Below are positions 25,975-33,014 of a DNA stretch of 33,014 bases, piece after piece. The notes beneath the pieces are model-generated. The model searched no databases, was not told where the DNA came from, and saw only the letters and a list, made by a program, of their open reading frames with translations. The stretch comes from Enhydrobacter sp. (lineage in GTDB: Bacteria; Pseudomonadota; Alphaproteobacteria; Reyranellales; Reyranellaceae): the NCBI GenBank assembly GCA_026126105.1, contig JAHCJV010000069.1:1-33014 (forward strand), read 5' to 3'. The translations under genes and the position numbers were made by a program. Position 1 is the stretch's first letter. Every line of letters begins with the position of its first letter.

Positions 25975-25993
25975 CGATTGGTGCGACCAATCG
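25975..25993. promoter_or_regulatory. Perfect 8+8 bp palindrome, GntR/FCD-like operator or stem-loop
   Basis: CGATTGGT-GCG-ACCAATCG is an exact inverted repeat with a 3-base centre. It contains TGGT-N3-ACCA, the core of operators bound by FadR-subfamily GntR regulators (PdhR, LldR). It lies one base past the stop of the D-2-hydroxyacid dehydrogenase gene and about 180 bases upstream of the PhyH start, both on the minus strand. It may be an operator for the oxygenase gene or a hairpin at the dehydrogenase transcript end; the tail after it on the minus strand is not U-rich. Confidence 0.45.
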
Positions 25994-25994
25994 C

Positions 25995-27041
25995 TTAATT
26001 TCCCGGTCCGCGTTCCATCGAGAAGGGCTGCCAGCGCTCGAGCTTGGACTTCTCTAGCACTGCGGGGTTGACGCAGGCGCGCGGCCACTTGCCGCCCAGA
26101 ACCAGCGCCATCTCGGCGCCGACGCGTCGCTTGCGGGCCACGTCGAACCGGCTTGAAGCGGATGCCACGTGGGCGGTGAGGATCACATTTTCCATGCCGA
26201 GCAGCGGGTTGTTGTGGCCGATCGGCTCGACCTCCACCACGTCGAGACCGGCGCCGGCGATCCAGCCTTCCTGCAGCGCCTTGATCATGGCCGGCTCGTC
26301 GACGGTGGAGCCGCGGCCGGTGTTCACGAATAGCGCGGTCTTCTTCATCTTCCGGAAATGCTGCTCCCTCATAAGGTGATGTGCATCCTTGGTGCCAGGC
26401 GCGTGCATGGAGACGATGTCGGAGCGCTGCAGCAGCTCGTCGTAGCCGACCGGCTGTACGCCGTAGTCGGACATCACCAGCTCCTCGATATAGGGATCGT
26501 AGGCCAGCATCTGGAAGCCGAAGGGTGCGGCGCGCTTGGCCACGGCGCGCGCGACATGGCCGAAGGAGATGAAGCCCAGGGTCATGCCCATCAGGCGGGG
26601 GAACTGGTAGAGCATTGGCCGGGCCTTTGCCCAATCGCCCCTGCGCACCATCTGGTCCTGCACCACCAGGCGGCGCCACGAGGCGAGGATCAGGGTCATG
26701 GCGTGGTCGGCCACTTCTTCGATGAAGGTGTCTGGGCAGTTGGTCACCGGGATGCCGAGCGCAGTCGCCGCCTCGACGTCGACCGAGTCGACGCCGACGC
26801 TGGCGAGCGACACGACCTTGAGTTTCTTGCTGGCCTGGATGACCTTGGCGGTGATGCGCGGGCGGCCCTTGCCGTAAATCGCATCGGCATCGACGGCTGC
26901 GGCGGCGAGCTCGTCTTCGCCGCCCGTGACCTCGACGATCTCCGCTCCGATGCCGGCCAAAGCCTCCATCTCGAGAGAATGGTCAGCACCCGGCACGCCG
27001 GTGCCCGGGCCCGCCGTTGTCACGATCTTGAATTTCGCCAC
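25995..27041 (-). CDS. D-isomer-specific 2-hydroxyacid dehydrogenase (D-3-PGDH/CtBP-like)
   Basis: NAD-dependent dehydrogenase of 348 residues that interconverts a D-2-hydroxy acid and its 2-oxo acid. Seen: an N-terminal catalytic half with SLASVGVDSVDVEAA, the Rossmann segment GFISFGHVA (156-164), acidic Asp182 (LAYDPY) for the NAD ribose, VNTGRGSTVDE with Arg243, GLDVVEVEP with the catalytic Glu near 270, and TAHVAS with His291. The GxGxxG loop is changed: Ser159 and Ala164 occupy the first and third Gly positions. The GTG at 27041 has GGAGGAG ten bases upstream, which decides the start over an upstream frame. Divergent from the phosphonate monoester hydrolase gene. Confidence 0.92.
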   Translation of the reverse strand: MAKFKIVTTAGPGTGVPGADHSLEMEALAGIGAEIVEVTGGEDELAAAAVDADAIYGKGRPRITAKVIQASKKLKVVSLASVGVDSVDVEAATALGIPVTNCPDTFIEEVADHAMTLILASWRRLVVQDQMVRRGDWAKARPMLYQFPRLMGMTLGFISFGHVARAVAKRAAPFGFQMLAYDPYIEELVMSDYGVQPVGYDELLQRSDIVSMHAPGTKDAHHLMREQHFRKMKKTALFVNTGRGSTVDEPAMIKALQEGWIAGAGLDVVEVEPIGHNNPLLGMENVILTAHVASASSRFDVARKRRVGAEMALVLGGKWPRACVNPAVLEKSKLERWQPFSMERGPGN

Positions 27042-27110
27042 GTCTAGTCTCCTCCGGTGCTTTGACGGCACTGTAGCGTATTATCGATCCGGACCAAGAC
27101 GGGGGAATGC
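27042..27110. promoter_or_regulatory. Divergent intergenic region, hydroxyacid dehydrogenase / phosphonate monoester hydrolase
   Basis: These 69 bases carry the GGAGGAG site of the leftward gene and a GGGGGA site four to five bases before the rightward ATG. TTGACG (27062-27067) and TATTAT (27079-27084) face right but are only 11 bases apart, too close for a normal sigma70 promoter. Confidence 0.35.
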
Positions 27111-28643
27111 ATGCCAGCCGCCAAGAACGTGTTGTTGATCGTGGTCGACCAGTGGCGTGGCCTTATGCTGCCGAAGCTTGGCGCGGATTACCTGAAGCTG
27201 CCCAACCTCGACAGGCTGTGCGCGGAGGGCGTCACCTTCCGCAACCACTTCACCCAAGGGGTGCCCTGCGGCCCGGCGCGCGCCAGTCTGCTGACCGGCA
27301 TGTACATGATGAATCATCGCGCGGTGCAGAATACGATCCCGCTCGATTCGCGCTTCACCAACCTCGCCCATGAGCTGCGTCGCGGCGGCTACGATCCGGC
27401 GCTGGTCGGCTACACCACGACAACCCCGGATCCGCGGAAGACAGCGCCGAACGATCCGCGCTTCTTCGTGCTGGGCGACATCATGGATGGCTTCCATTCG
27501 GTCGGCGCGTTCGAGAATCGCGATGCGTATTTCGGTTGGGTGGCGAGCCAGGGGTTCAGTTTGCCCGCCGTTCGAGAGGACATCTGGAAGCCGCAGGGTG
27601 CGTCGGAGGGCGGTGCGACGGCGCAGGCGGCCGTGATCCCGAAGGAGCTTTCTGACAGCGCGTGGTTCACCGAGCGCGGTCTTGCGTATCTGCAGGGGCG
27701 TGCGGGACGGCCATGGTTCCTGCATCTCGGCTATTACCGACCGCACCCGCCTTTCATCGCTTCCGAACCGTACAACTCGATTTACGGGCCGGAGGACATG
27801 CCGAGGCCCGTGCGCGCGGCCTCGCCGGCGGAGGAAGCCAAGCAGAACGCGCTGCTCGCCTACTATGTGAACAACATCAACCAGGCGAGCTTCTTCCAGG
27901 ACGGCAAAGGGCTGGGCTCGGCAATGACCGACGGACAGATCGCTCAGATGCGCGCGACCTACTGCGGCCTGATGAGCGAGATCGACGATCATCTCGGCCG
28001 CGTGTTCGACTACCTGAAGCAAACCGGCCAGTGGAACGACACGCTGATCATTTTCACCTGCGACCATGGCGAGCAGTGGGGCGATCATCACCTGCTGGGC
28101 AAGATCGGCTATTTCGACGAGTCCTATCGCATCCCGATGATCATTCGTGATCCGCGCGAGGAGGCGAACGGCACGCGCGGCACGATCGTCGACAGGTTCA
28201 CCGAGACAATCGACACCACCCCGACCATCCTCGATTGGCTCGGCCTGCCGATCCCGCGCCAGGTCGACGGCCGGTCGCTGCTGCCGTTCTGCGAAGGCGA
28301 CGTGCCGTCCGACTGGCGCACCGAGGTGCATTACGAATTCGACTTCCGCGACCTCCACTACAGCAAGCCCGAATCCTCCCTCGGCGTGCCGATGGACAAA
28401 TGCGGCCTCGCGGTCGTGCAGGACGAAAACTACAAGTACGTTCACTTCGCCGCCCTGCCGCCGCTGTTCTTCGATCTGCAGAAGGATCCCGGCCAGTTCG
28501 TGAATCTCGCCGGCGACCCCGCCTATGCCGCACGGATGGGCGAATACGCTCATAAGATGCTGAATTGGCGGCTTGGCTTCGCCGAACGTACGCTGACCGG
28601 ATACCGCGCGACACCGAAGGGGCTGGAGGTGCGCGCGGCGTGA
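27111..28643 (+). CDS. Phosphonate monoester hydrolase (PMH; sulfatase/alkaline-phosphatase superfamily)
   Basis: Protein of 510 residues that closely resembles the Rhizobium and Burkholderia (PehA) phosphonate monoester hydrolases, promiscuous enzymes acting on phosphonate monoesters, phosphodiesters, and sulfate and sulfonate esters. Seen: VLLIVVDQWRG with metal-binding Asp13, VPCGPARASLLTG with Cys53 in the C-x-P-x-R sulfatase signature that is converted to formylglycine, NHRAVQNTIPLD, LHLGYYRPHPPF, TCDHGEQWGDHHLLGK (metal Asp and His) and YKYVHFAALPPLFFDL. There is no signal peptide, which agrees with cytosolic PMH. A formylglycine-generating enzyme must be encoded elsewhere. Its TGA overlaps the probable GTG start of pcaH, suggesting the ester product feeds the same pathway as the dioxygenase. 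Confidence 0.92.
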   Translation: MPAAKNVLLIVVDQWRGLMLPKLGADYLKLPNLDRLCAEGVTFRNHFTQGVPCGPARASLLTGMYMMNHRAVQNTIPLDSRFTNLAHELRRGGYDPALVGYTTTTPDPRKTAPNDPRFFVLGDIMDGFHSVGAFENRDAYFGWVASQGFSLPAVREDIWKPQGASEGGATAQAAVIPKELSDSAWFTERGLAYLQGRAGRPWFLHLGYYRPHPPFIASEPYNSIYGPEDMPRPVRAASPAEEAKQNALLAYYVNNINQASFFQDGKGLGSAMTDGQIAQMRATYCGLMSEIDDHLGRVFDYLKQTGQWNDTLIIFTCDHGEQWGDHHLLGKIGYFDESYRIPMIIRDPREEANGTRGTIVDRFTETIDTTPTILDWLGLPIPRQVDGRSLLPFCEGDVPSDWRTEVHYEFDFRDLHYSKPESSLGVPMDKCGLAVVQDENYKYVHFAALPPLFFDLQKDPGQFVNLAGDPAYAARMGEYAHKMLNWRLGFAERTLTGYRATPKGLEVRAA

Positions 28644-29359
28644 GCGGTAAACTCCACATCATGGAAAAGGAAATCTACCGTCGCGCGCCGGCTGACGCGC
28701 ATCCGCCCAACCTGTCGCCCGAGTACAAGTCGACGACCGGCCGCGCACCACGGCAGTCCGCAATCGTGCTGCCACACACCCTGTCGGAGATCACCGGCCC
28801 GCTGCTCGAGAGCGAGCGTCTCGATGCTCTGGAAAACGATCTCACGAAGCAGCGCTCCGGCGAGCCGCTCGGCGAGCGCATCATCGTACACGGAAGAGTG
28901 CTCGACCAGGACGGCAAGGCCGTTCCGAAGGCGATCGTGGAAATCTGGCAGTGCAACGCCGCAGGGCGGTACCACCATCCCGGCGATCAGCACGACGCGC
29001 CGCTCGATCCCAATTTCTACGGCGGTGGACGGGTGCGGGCCGATGAGGAGGGCCGGTACCAGTTCATCACCATCAAACCCGGCGCCTATCCGTGGAAGAA
29101 CCACCACAATGCGTGGCGGCCGGCGCATATCCATTTCTCGCTGTTCGGGCCGGCCTTTGCGACGCGGCTGATCACGCAGATGTACTTCCCCAACGACCCG
29201 CTGCTGCCCTTCGATCCGATCTACAATTCGGTGCCGCCTGGATCGCGTTCACGCCTGCAGGCGGCCTTCGACCTGGAGGCGACGCGGCCGGAATGGGCGC
29301 TCGCCTACAAGTTCGACATCGTGCTGCGCGGGCGCAACGCCACGCCGATGGAAGGCTAG
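28640..29359 (+). CDS. pcaH: Protocatechuate 3,4-dioxygenase beta subunit
   Basis: Iron-binding subunit of the intradiol dioxygenase that opens protocatechuate between the hydroxyls to 3-carboxy-cis,cis-muconate. With the GTG start it has 239 residues, normal for PcaH. All four Fe(III) ligands are present: Tyr111 (GRYHH), Tyr150 (GAYPW), His163 and His165 (AHIHF), with Arg160 (WRPAH) beside them. The N-terminal helical region (HPPNLSPEYKST) and the C-terminal KFDIVLRGR are typical. The GTG at 28640 overlaps the hydrolase TGA and has GGAGGT upstream; the ATG at 28661 would give 232 residues without a clear ribosome site. The other pca genes are absent here, so the physiological catechol may be different. 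Confidence 0.93.
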   Translation: MSGKLHIMEKEIYRRAPADAHPPNLSPEYKSTTGRAPRQSAIVLPHTLSEITGPLLESERLDALENDLTKQRSGEPLGERIIVHGRVLDQDGKAVPKAIVEIWQCNAAGRYHHPGDQHDAPLDPNFYGGGRVRADEEGRYQFITIKPGAYPWKNHHNAWRPAHIHFSLFGPAFATRLITQMYFPNDPLLPFDPIYNSVPPGSRSRLQAAFDLEATRPEWALAYKFDIVLRGRNATPMEG

Positions 29360-29361
29360 AC

Positions 29362-29925
29362 ATGTCGCAAGGATTGACGCCGTCGCAGACGATCGGGCCG
29401 TTCTATTTCGGCACGGTCACCAAGGCCTATCATCAGCAGCTCGCGCCGCCGGGTGTGGTCGGCGAGCGGATCGAGCTCGCACTGACCCTCCATGACGCCG
29501 ATGGTGCGATCGTGCCGGACGGGCTGTTCGAGATCTGGCAGGCCAACAGCCACGGCCGCTACAACCATCCCGAGGACCGGCGCAACCTGCCGCTCGATGC
29601 CGGCTTCGACGGATATGGCCGCGCCTCGACGGACACCCAGGGCTGCGCCAGGTTCAGCTCCGTGAAGCCCGGCCGGGTGCCATGGCCGCAAGGCGGCATG
29701 CAGGCGCCTCACATCAACATCTCGATCTTCGCGCGCGGACTCCTGAACCGCGTCGCAACTCGGCTCTACTTCGACCGCGATCCGGCCAATGCCGAGGATC
29801 CCGTGCTGAAGATGATCGATCCCGCGCGCCGCGACACCCTGCTCGCCAAGCAGGACGAGAAAGGCTGGTGGCGGTTGCCCGTCCATCTTGGCGGCCCTCG
29901 AGAAACGGTCTTCTTCGACTGTTGA
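29362..29925 (+). CDS. pcaG: Protocatechuate 3,4-dioxygenase alpha subunit
   Basis: Partner subunit of PcaH, 187 residues; it contributes to the substrate pocket but has lost the iron site. Seen: the N-terminal LTPSQTIGPFYFG that reaches into the active site, LFEIWQANSHGRYNHPED, GCARFSSVKPGRVPWP, and HINISIFARGLLNRVATRLYF, whose Arg helps bind the carboxylate in known enzymes. The expected loss of iron ligands is seen (HINIS in place of HIHF). It starts two bases after the pcaH stop, so the two subunits are co-translated. No pcaB, pcaC or pcaD follows, unlike most pca operons. Confidence 0.92.
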   Translation: MSQGLTPSQTIGPFYFGTVTKAYHQQLAPPGVVGERIELALTLHDADGAIVPDGLFEIWQANSHGRYNHPEDRRNLPLDAGFDGYGRASTDTQGCARFSSVKPGRVPWPQGGMQAPHINISIFARGLLNRVATRLYFDRDPANAEDPVLKMIDPARRDTLLAKQDEKGWWRLPVHLGGPRETVFFDC

Positions 29926-29993
29926 ATGCCGGTGAGGCACAGTTTGCACGCCATGGGTTCGCCTCAGCTCTCGATGTCCAGGAAAGGCCGACC

Positions 29994-31277
29994 ATGAATT
30001 CTGCGACACTTGCCGCCCGCCGCGACCGGGCCCTGGGAGCGGGCGCGCCCCTGTTCTACGACACGCCGTTGCATCTCGTCCGCGGCGAGGGGGTGCATCT
30101 GTTCGACCCGGATGGTCGGCGCTATGTCGACATGTACAATAACGTTCCTTGCGTCGGCCACGCCCATCCGGCTGTCGTCGAGGCGATGGCTCGCCAGCAG
30201 GGCACGCTCAACGTCCACAGCCGTTACCTGCACGAAGGTATCGTTGCCTTCGCCGAACGCCTGGCGGCTCTTCACGGGCCTGCCATCGAGAGTGTCGTCT
30301 TCAGCTGTTCGGGCACGGAAGCCAACGAGGTTGCGCTCCGAATGGCTCGCCTCGCGACGGGAAAGACCGGCATCGTCTGCACCAACGCGACGTATCACGG
30401 TAACAGCGAAGCGGTCGCCCGGTTGAACCGGATCGGCGCCGATCGCAACAGCGCCGGCGACGTGCGCGCGATTCCATTTCCGGAGATGCTTCGTCCGCTC
30501 GTGCCCGGTGCCAACGAGGCGGAGCTTGCGGACGCCTATCTCGAGCGTCTGCGCGGGGCGATCCGCAGTCTCGAGCAGGATGGAGTCGGCTTCGCTGGAT
30601 TGATCGTATGTTCGATCTTTGCCAACGAGGGTCTGCCCGACGTGCCGCGCGGATTCATGACACGCGCCGCGGAGATCGTTCGCGATGCCGGTGGCGTGGT
30701 GATCGCCGACGAAGTCCAGGCCGGCTATGGCCGCACCGGCGGTTGGTGGGGTTACGATGTCACGGGCTTCGAGCCCGACATCGTCGTCACCGGAAAGCCG
30801 ATGGGCAACGGCTTGCCGCTGGCCGCCACGGCCGCCAGCCGCCCTCTGGTCGAGGGATTCCGTGCGGCGACGCGCTATTTCAACACCTTCGCCTCGAGTC
30901 CGTTGCAGGCGGCGGTTGGCATGGCCGTGCTCGACGTCATCGAGCAAGAGGGTTTGCTCGACAACGTGGCGGCCGTGGGAGCCTTCCTCAAGTCGGCGCT
31001 GGCCGAGCGCAAGGCCCGCTTTGCTTCGATCACGGACGTTCGGGGACACGGGCTATTCGTCGGCGTCGAGATCGCCAAAGTTGACGCGGCTCGGTCGCCC
31101 GACAGCGACCGCGCGGTCGAGGTGATCAATCGTCTCAAGGACAAGGGATTCCTGACGAGCAACGCCGGCGCGTACAGGAACGTCGTCAAGATACGGCCGC
31201 CGCTCGTGTTTACGAAGCGCCATGCGGAGGAGTTTCTGGTGGCGTTCGACGCGACGATGGCTGAGCTCGATGGATGA
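29994..31277 (+). CDS. Class-III PLP enzyme, probable phospho-lyase or aminotransferase (ETNPPL/PHYKPL-like)
   Basis: Fold-type I, class-III aminotransferase family, 427 residues. Seen: VDMYNNVPCVGHAHPAVVEA, VHSRYLHEGIVAFAERL (75-91), SGTEANEVALRMAR, ANEGLPDVPRGF, DEVQAGYGRTG with Asp239, and VVTGKPMGNG with the PLP Lys268. The NNVxxVGHxHP and SRYLH segments are the marks of the AGXT2L branch, where ethanolamine-phosphate and 5-phosphohydroxylysine phospho-lyases belong, rather than of GABA or ornithine transaminases. An overlapping kinase gene follows, which is the pairing expected when an amino alcohol is first phosphorylated. The ATG at 29994 has AGGAAAGG six bases before it; it lies 68 bases after pcaG. 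A true aminotransferase activity cannot be excluded. Confidence 0.82.
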   Translation: MNSATLAARRDRALGAGAPLFYDTPLHLVRGEGVHLFDPDGRRYVDMYNNVPCVGHAHPAVVEAMARQQGTLNVHSRYLHEGIVAFAERLAALHGPAIESVVFSCSGTEANEVALRMARLATGKTGIVCTNATYHGNSEAVARLNRIGADRNSAGDVRAIPFPEMLRPLVPGANEAELADAYLERLRGAIRSLEQDGVGFAGLIVCSIFANEGLPDVPRGFMTRAAEIVRDAGGVVIADEVQAGYGRTGGWWGYDVTGFEPDIVVTGKPMGNGLPLAATAASRPLVEGFRAATRYFNTFASSPLQAAVGMAVLDVIEQEGLLDNVAAVGAFLKSALAERKARFASITDVRGHGLFVGVEIAKVDAARSPDSDRAVEVINRLKDKGFLTSNAGAYRNVVKIRPPLVFTKRHAEEFLVAFDATMAELDG

Positions 31278-32262
31278 TGAGGCCGTCGAGCGGATGTTCG
31301 AGCCGGCCGCTCGCGCCGCGCTGAGTGCCTTTCCGATCGAGGCGAACGATCTTACGTTGGTCTCCCTCGCCGAGAACGTGACGTTCAAGGTCAACGACGG
31401 AAGAAAGGGCGGAGCTTACGTGCTCCGTCTGCATCGACCAGGCTATCACACGCTCGACGAGCTGCTCTCAGAGCGTTCGTGGATCCGCGCCTTGCGCGAG
31501 GCCGGCATCGATGTCCCCACGCCAGTGTTGGCGCGCGATGGGCGGGACTACGTGCCGGTCGTCATTCCTGCGACGGGCGAACGGCGTTTTGCCGGCATTG
31601 CGCGGTGGACCGAAGGGCGCCTGCTATCGGAGGTTCTGGCGGAAACCACCGACAACCGCCGGGTCGAGAGCTACTTCGCCCAACTGGGCTCCCTCACCGC
31701 TTCGATGCACAACCAGGCGAGCGCTTGGCGCCCACCACCCGGCTTCAGGCGCCACGCACTGGACAGCGAGGGCTTGATGGGGGAGGCGCCGCACTGGGGC
31801 CCGTTCTGGGAACATGCGTCGCTCACCGCCGGCGAGCGCAGCCTTCTACTCGACGTCCGGCGCCGGATGCGGGAGCGTCTCGCGCAGCTCAGTCGCGATC
31901 GATCCGTCTACAGCCTGATTCACGCCGATATGCATCCCGGCAATATCCTGGTGGACGGCGACCGGTTGACCGTCATCGACTTCGACGATGCGGGCTTTGG
32001 CTGGCATCAGTACGACATCGCCATCGTGCTCACCTATTGGCAGACCAAGCCGGACGCGGCCGAGATCGATCGTGCCTTCATCGACGGCTACCGCGCCATC
32101 CGACGGTTGCCGGACGACGCGTCGACCACGATTCCGATGTTCCGCCTCATCCGTTGGATGGCTTCGATCGGCTGGTTCCACCAAAGACCGGAGCTGAAGC
32201 GCCCCGCCGTATTCGAAGAGCGCAAGGCCTGGGTACTCGATCAGTGTGCCACGCTCCGTTGA
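31270..32262 (+). CDS. APH/choline-kinase-fold phosphotransferase, probable amino-alcohol or hydroxylysine kinase
   Basis: Small-molecule kinase of 330 residues with the aminoglycoside-phosphotransferase fold. Seen: an N-lobe strand pair ENVTFKVN and YVLRLHRPG with the ATP-binding Lys/Arg region, FAGIARWTEGRLL hinge, catalytic loop LIHADMHPGN (His218, Asp220, Asn225), and the metal-binding VIDFDDAGFGWHQYD (Asp237). The sequence style is closer to homoserine-kinase-II/HYKK-type enzymes than to antibiotic-resistance APHs. Its ATG overlaps the end of the PLP-enzyme gene by eight bases, so the two are translated together. The likely role is phosphorylating a hydroxylated amine that the PLP enzyme then cleaves to ammonia, phosphate and an aldehyde; this is inference from the pairing. 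Confidence 0.82.
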   Translation: MDDEAVERMFEPAARAALSAFPIEANDLTLVSLAENVTFKVNDGRKGGAYVLRLHRPGYHTLDELLSERSWIRALREAGIDVPTPVLARDGRDYVPVVIPATGERRFAGIARWTEGRLLSEVLAETTDNRRVESYFAQLGSLTASMHNQASAWRPPPGFRRHALDSEGLMGEAPHWGPFWEHASLTAGERSLLLDVRRRMRERLAQLSRDRSVYSLIHADMHPGNILVDGDRLTVIDFDDAGFGWHQYDIAIVLTYWQTKPDAAEIDRAFIDGYRAIRRLPDDASTTIPMFRLIRWMASIGWFHQRPELKRPAVFEERKAWVLDQCATLR

Positions 32263-32282
32263 AGCGGGATCTGAGCAGGCGT

Positions 32283-32990
32283 TCAGGCTTGCGTCGGCGT
32301 AGCGGGCCAAGGCGTGCCCCAGCTGTCGGCGTAGGCCACGTCCGTGACGGGTTTGCGGGTAAGCCGCCCGTACTTTCGCGTCGGAAAGCCGATCGGCATC
32401 AGGGCGAAAGTGGAAACAGTATCCGGAATGCCGAGCACCGACTTGACCTCGGGCTCGTACAGCATGTGGTTGGTGGTGATCACCGTCCCGAGCCCCAGTC
32501 CGCGGCAGGCGAGGATGATGTTCTGGATCGCCGGATAGATGCTTGAGCCACTGATGCGCTGCATGTTCGCGAGGTGGTCGGCGTAGCGCGCCTGTACGTC
32601 TTGCGGCAGGCTTTGCCGTTCGGGCGGTTCGCGCTTGAAAAGGCACGGCACCAGGATCACCGGCGCGTCGGCCATGTGGTCCCAGAGGTAGCCGCTATTC
32701 GCCAGGAACTGCGCATATTGCGTGTCCGTCAGATGCTCGGGTTTCGGTTTCGCAGCGTAAATGGCGCCCGCATAGTCGGACGCCCTGCGATAGATCGCGG
32801 CGAGCTGACGACGTTTCGCAGCATCGCGTACGACGACGAAAGTCCAATGCTGTGTATTACCGCCGCTCGACGCACGAATGGCGGCGTCGAGCACCTTGGT
32901 GATCAACTCCGGCGGCACCGGGTCGGGCTTGAAATGCCGCAGCGAGCGGGCGGTGTAGATCGCTTCGAACAACCCGATTTCTGCTGTCAC
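32283..32990 (-). CDS. Nitroreductase-family flavoprotein (start uncertain at the window edge)
   Basis: FMN-dependent oxidoreductase of the nitroreductase family, about 235 residues. Seen: ARSLRHFKPDPVP near the N-terminus (FMN phosphate contact), SGGNTQHWTFVVV, NIILACRGLGLGTVIT and PIGFPTRKYGRLTRKPV at the C-terminus, all family landmarks. Members reduce nitroaromatics, quinones or flavins, or break carbon-halogen bonds; the substrate here is open. The start chosen is the GTG at 32990 with GAGGG eight bases upstream. A GTG at 33005 is also in frame and the frame stays open to base 33014, so a longer N-terminus beyond the window is possible. Convergent with the kinase gene, 20 bases apart. 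Confidence 0.88.
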   Translation of the reverse strand: MTAEIGLFEAIYTARSLRHFKPDPVPPELITKVLDAAIRASSGGNTQHWTFVVVRDAAKRRQLAAIYRRASDYAGAIYAAKPKPEHLTDTQYAQFLANSGYLWDHMADAPVILVPCLFKREPPERQSLPQDVQARYADHLANMQRISGSSIYPAIQNIILACRGLGLGTVITTNHMLYEPEVKSVLGIPDTVSTFALMPIGFPTRKYGRLTRKPVTDVAYADSWGTPWPATPTQA

Positions 32991-33014
32991 GACTGCATCC
33001 CTCACGTGGCAAGG

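Noticed and set aside
25915..26679. 254-codon minus-strand frame overlapping the hydroxyacid dehydrogenase.
   Set aside because: It is a shifted frame of the same gene, rich in Arg and Gly, with no family features.
27081..28553. 490-codon open frame on the minus strand.
   Set aside because: It is the antisense shadow of the phosphonate monoester hydrolase gene and has no ribosome site or domain.

Overview
The window (about 33 kb, high GC, very dense coding, frequent GTG starts and 4-base stop/start overlaps) looks like the chromosome or a large replicon of a metabolically versatile soil alphaproteobacterium (Bradyrhizobium/Reyranella/Rhodospirillales style). This placement rests on gene content and style, not on a marker gene. 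I see about 30 protein genes, no rRNA, tRNA, CRISPR array, insertion sequence or prophage, and no recognisable transcription factor.

Layout. (1) 1-4145: the tail of an FMN-dependent alpha-hydroxyacid oxidase, a DUF4261 protein, a short-chain dehydrogenase and a Tat-exported PhoD-like phosphatase. (2) 4185-15411: a ureide/carboxy-urea nitrogen island. Allophanate hydrolase AtzF is read leftwards. Divergent from it is a nine-gene operon with a complete oligopeptide-type ABC importer (binding protein, two permeases, two ATPases), AtzG, AtzE, AtzH and a D-aminoacylase-like amidohydrolase. The 305-bp divergent intergenic region holds four spaced copies of a TTGCATACAA-like motif. AtzE/G/H and AtzF belong to the route that ends in allophanate, then ammonia and CO2, but no ring-opening hydrolase, biuret hydrolase or urea carboxylase is present, so the imported substrate is unknown. 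(3) 15408-19714, read leftwards: an IlvD/Edd sugar-acid dehydratase, a divergent EPSP synthase, an RraA-type aldolase-like protein and a cysteine-dioxygenase-like cupin. The spacing suggests one operon and an unassigned pathway.

(4) 19791-24765: an envelope-modification cluster with one AlgI-like MBOAT O-acyltransferase and three SGNH-like, membrane-anchored or exported proteins, probably acylating a surface or secreted glycan. (5) 24808-27041: a phytanoyl-CoA-dioxygenase-family oxygenase and a D-2-hydroxyacid dehydrogenase, with a perfect 8+8 bp palindrome between them.

(6) 27111-32262, read rightwards: a phosphonate monoester hydrolase (formylglycine sulfatase superfamily) that overlaps pcaH, then pcaG, a class-III PLP enzyme resembling ethanolamine-phosphate/phosphohydroxylysine phospho-lyases, and an overlapping APH-family kinase. 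(7) A nitroreductase-family flavoprotein runs leftwards to the right edge.

The best candidates for undescribed systems are the AtzGEH-AtzF-importer island without a known entry enzyme, the IlvD-EPSPS-RraA-cupin operon, and the kinase/phospho-lyase pair beside the phosphonate-hydrolase/PcaHG genes.
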